This document shows positions 62,651 through 64,000 of a stretch of 64,000 bases of DNA, one piece after another. Where the stretch lies: the NCBI RefSeq assembly GCF_014648555.1, contig NZ_BMRI01000003.1:21432-85431 (forward strand), in the 5' to 3' direction. The stretch is from Kitasatospora griseola (GTDB lineage: Bacteria > Actinomycetota > Actinomycetes > Streptomycetales > Streptomycetaceae). The position numbers and the translations under genes are program-made. The notes under the pieces were generated by a model, which saw only the letters and a list, made by a program, of their open reading frames with translations, was not told where the DNA came from and did not search any database. Position 1 is the first letter of the stretch, and every line of letters starts with the position of its first letter.

Positions 62651-64000
62651 GTGACCCCGCTCGGTCCGCTCGACCCGTCCCTGCCGGCCGACCGCCAACC
62701 GGCTGTCCCGGCCACCTTCCGGAACGGCGAGCACGGCAGGGGGGCCGGCCGGCAGTCCCCGACGAAGCCCGCGCGGCCGGCCGGCGCGGCGCCGAAGAGC
62801 CCGGCGGCGGCCGCTCCCCGGAGGGCCGAACGCCCGGCGAAGTCCCGTCCGACGCCCGTCCGGCCCGCTCCGGGCTCGGCGCTGCGCCTGCCGGAGGCGC
62901 CGCTGCCGCCGGGCGAGGTGGAGCGCCTGGTGTCCGGCGCGCACCACGACCCGCACGCCCTTCTGGGAGCGCACGCGCTGCCGACGGGCACGGCGATCCG
63001 GGTGCTGCGCCCGTTCGCCGAGCGGGTGGTGGTGGAGACCGCGCTCGGCCCGGCCGAGCTGACGCACCAGCAGGCCGGCCTGTTCACCGGTCTGCTGACG
63101 GGGCAGCGGTTCCCCGCCTGCTCGCTGAAGGTGACGTACCCGGGCGGGGAGCCGCTGGAGCAGCAGGACGGCTACCGGTTCGCCCCGACGCTCGGCGAGC
63201 TGGACCTGCACCTGATCTCGGAGGGCCGGCACGAGCAGCTGTGGCACGCGCTCGGCTCGCACGTGCGCACCGTGGACGGGGTGGCCGGCACCTCGTTCGC
63301 GGTGTGGGCGCCGAACGCCGTCGGGGTGCGGCTGGTCGGCTCGTTCAACCACTGGAACGGCACCGCGCACCCGATGCGCTCGCTGGGCTCGTCCGGCGTG
63401 TGGGAGCTGTTCGTGCCGGGCCTCGGCGAGGGCGCGCAGTACAAGTACCAGATCCTGACCCGCTCCGGCCGGATGGTGGAGAAGGCCGACCCGCTGGCCC
63501 GCGCCGCCCAGTGCCCTCCGGACACCGCCTCGGTGGTGACGGTCTCCCGGTACGAGTGGCAGGACGCCGAGTGGATGGCGGCGCGGGCGCACACCGTCCA
63601 CCACCGGGCCCCGATGTCGGTCTACGAGCTGCACCTCGCCTCGTGGCGGCCGGATCTGACGTCCTACCGGCAGATCGCCGAGGTGCTGCCCGGCTACCTG
63701 ACCGAACTGGGCTTCACCCACGTCGAGTTCATGCCGGTGATGGAGCACCCGTTCGGCGGTTCCTGGGGCTACCAGGTGTCCGGCTTCTACGCCCCGACGG
63801 CCCGGCTCGGCACCCCCGACGACTTCCGCCACCTGGTCGACACGCTGCACCGGCACGGCATCGGCGTGCTGGTCGACTGGGTGCCCGCGCACTTCCCGAA
63901 GGACGACTTCGCGCTGGCCCGCTTCGACGGCGAGCCGCTGTACGAGCCGGCCGACCCGCAGCGCGCCGAGCACCCGGACTGGGGGACGCTGGAGTTCGAC
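62651..64000 (+). CDS. glgB: 1,4-alpha-glucan branching enzyme GlgB (partial, runs off right edge)
   Basis: 450 N-terminal residues; no stop within the window. The start is GTG at 62651 with AGGAGG about 10 bp upstream. A Pro/Ala/Arg-rich extension covers about residues 15-85. Then come the N1 beta domain (VERLVSGAHHDPHALLGAH), CBM48 (GTSFAVWAPNAVGVRLVGSFNHWNG) and the beginning of the GH13 barrel (SVYELHLASW, EFMPVMEHPFGGSWGYQVSGFYAPT, VLVDWVPAHFPKDDFALARFDG). The catalytic Asp/Glu lie beyond the edge. It introduces the branches into the glucan built by GlgE and is last of the glgE-treS-pep2-glgB set. Confidence 0.95.
   Translation, partial: MTPLGPLDPSLPADRQPAVPATFRNGEHGRGAGRQSPTKPARPAGAAPKSPAAAAPRRAERPAKSRPTPVRPAPGSALRLPEAPLPPGEVERLVSGAHHDPHALLGAHALPTGTAIRVLRPFAERVVVETALGPAELTHQQAGLFTGLLTGQRFPACSLKVTYPGGEPLEQQDGYRFAPTLGELDLHLISEGRHEQLWHALGSHVRTVDGVAGTSFAVWAPNAVGVRLVGSFNHWNGTAHPMRSLGSSGVWELFVPGLGEGAQYKYQILTRSGRMVEKADPLARAAQCPPDTASVVTVSRYEWQDAEWMAARAHTVHHRAPMSVYELHLASWRPDLTSYRQIAEVLPGYLTELGFTHVEFMPVMEHPFGGSWGYQVSGFYAPTARLGTPDDFRHLVDTLHRHGIGVLVDWVPAHFPKDDFALARFDGEPLYEPADPQRAEHPDWGTLEFD

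Overview
This window is chromosomal DNA of very high G+C content. Codon third positions are strongly G/C biased, GTG starts are frequent, and GTGA/ATGA stop-start overlaps are common. The gene set (GlgE pathway, L,D-transpeptidases, glycine riboswitch, 2-methylisoborneol genes with an encapsulin shell) points to a member of the Streptomycetaceae (Streptomyces or Kitasatospora). The order gatA-gatC-c-di-GMP protein-ligA ... mnmA ... dpp ... gcvT-gcvH-glyA-sdaA ... glgP/glgE-treS-pep2-glgB matches, from memory, a conserved core stretch of Streptomyces chromosomes. No tRNA, rRNA, CRISPR array, transposase or prophage gene was seen.

Layout. 1-10.2 kb (all minus strand): gatA (cut by the window edge), gatC, a membrane GGDEF-EAL protein, DNA ligase ligA, a MetE-core protein, an alpha/beta hydrolase, an SDR, a LOG-family protein and mnmA. 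10.3-17 kb: an MFS exporter with a MarR regulator, a NifS-like cysteine desulfurase, an IclR regulator (plus strand), a UPF0126/TRIC-like membrane protein, a ferritin-like protein and a DUF6891-like protein. 17-23 kb: a five-gene peptide-type ABC importer operon with a large hairpin between the binding-protein and permease genes. 23.6-25.3 kb: two tandem SseB-like genes. 25.4-30.1 kb (plus): a glycine riboswitch, then gcvT, gcvH, glyA and sdaA, which form a glycine/serine catabolic and one-carbon unit. 30.4-35.1 kb (minus): an RsbW-type ATP-binding protein and three tandem L,D-transpeptidase paralogues.

35.3-64 kb: glgX; then a 2-methylisoborneol-type operon (minus) of a cyclic-nucleotide-binding family 2B encapsulin (EshA type), a terpene cyclase of the 2-MIB synthase family and geranyl-diphosphate 2-C-methyltransferase; a heterodimeric ABC exporter pair; NadR-like and PnuC genes for nicotinamide riboside salvage; two tandem secreted paralogues of unknown function; a second heterodimeric ABC exporter pair; glgP; and divergently glgE-treS-pep2-glgB (glgB runs off the right edge), which convert trehalose through maltose-1-phosphate to alpha-glucan. 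GlgX and GlgP supply the degradative side.

Most striking signals: the encapsulin/C11-terpene operon, whose cyclase has an unusual Asp-rich motif; two ABC exporter pairs in which the two subunits have lost complementary ATPase motifs; a palindromic repeat inserted in frame in an exporter gene; near-identical terminator hairpins shared by unrelated loci; and a structured, lower-G+C convergent gap at about 30.14-30.43 kb that could hold a small RNA. All functions are inferred from sequence motifs and family knowledge; no search was run.
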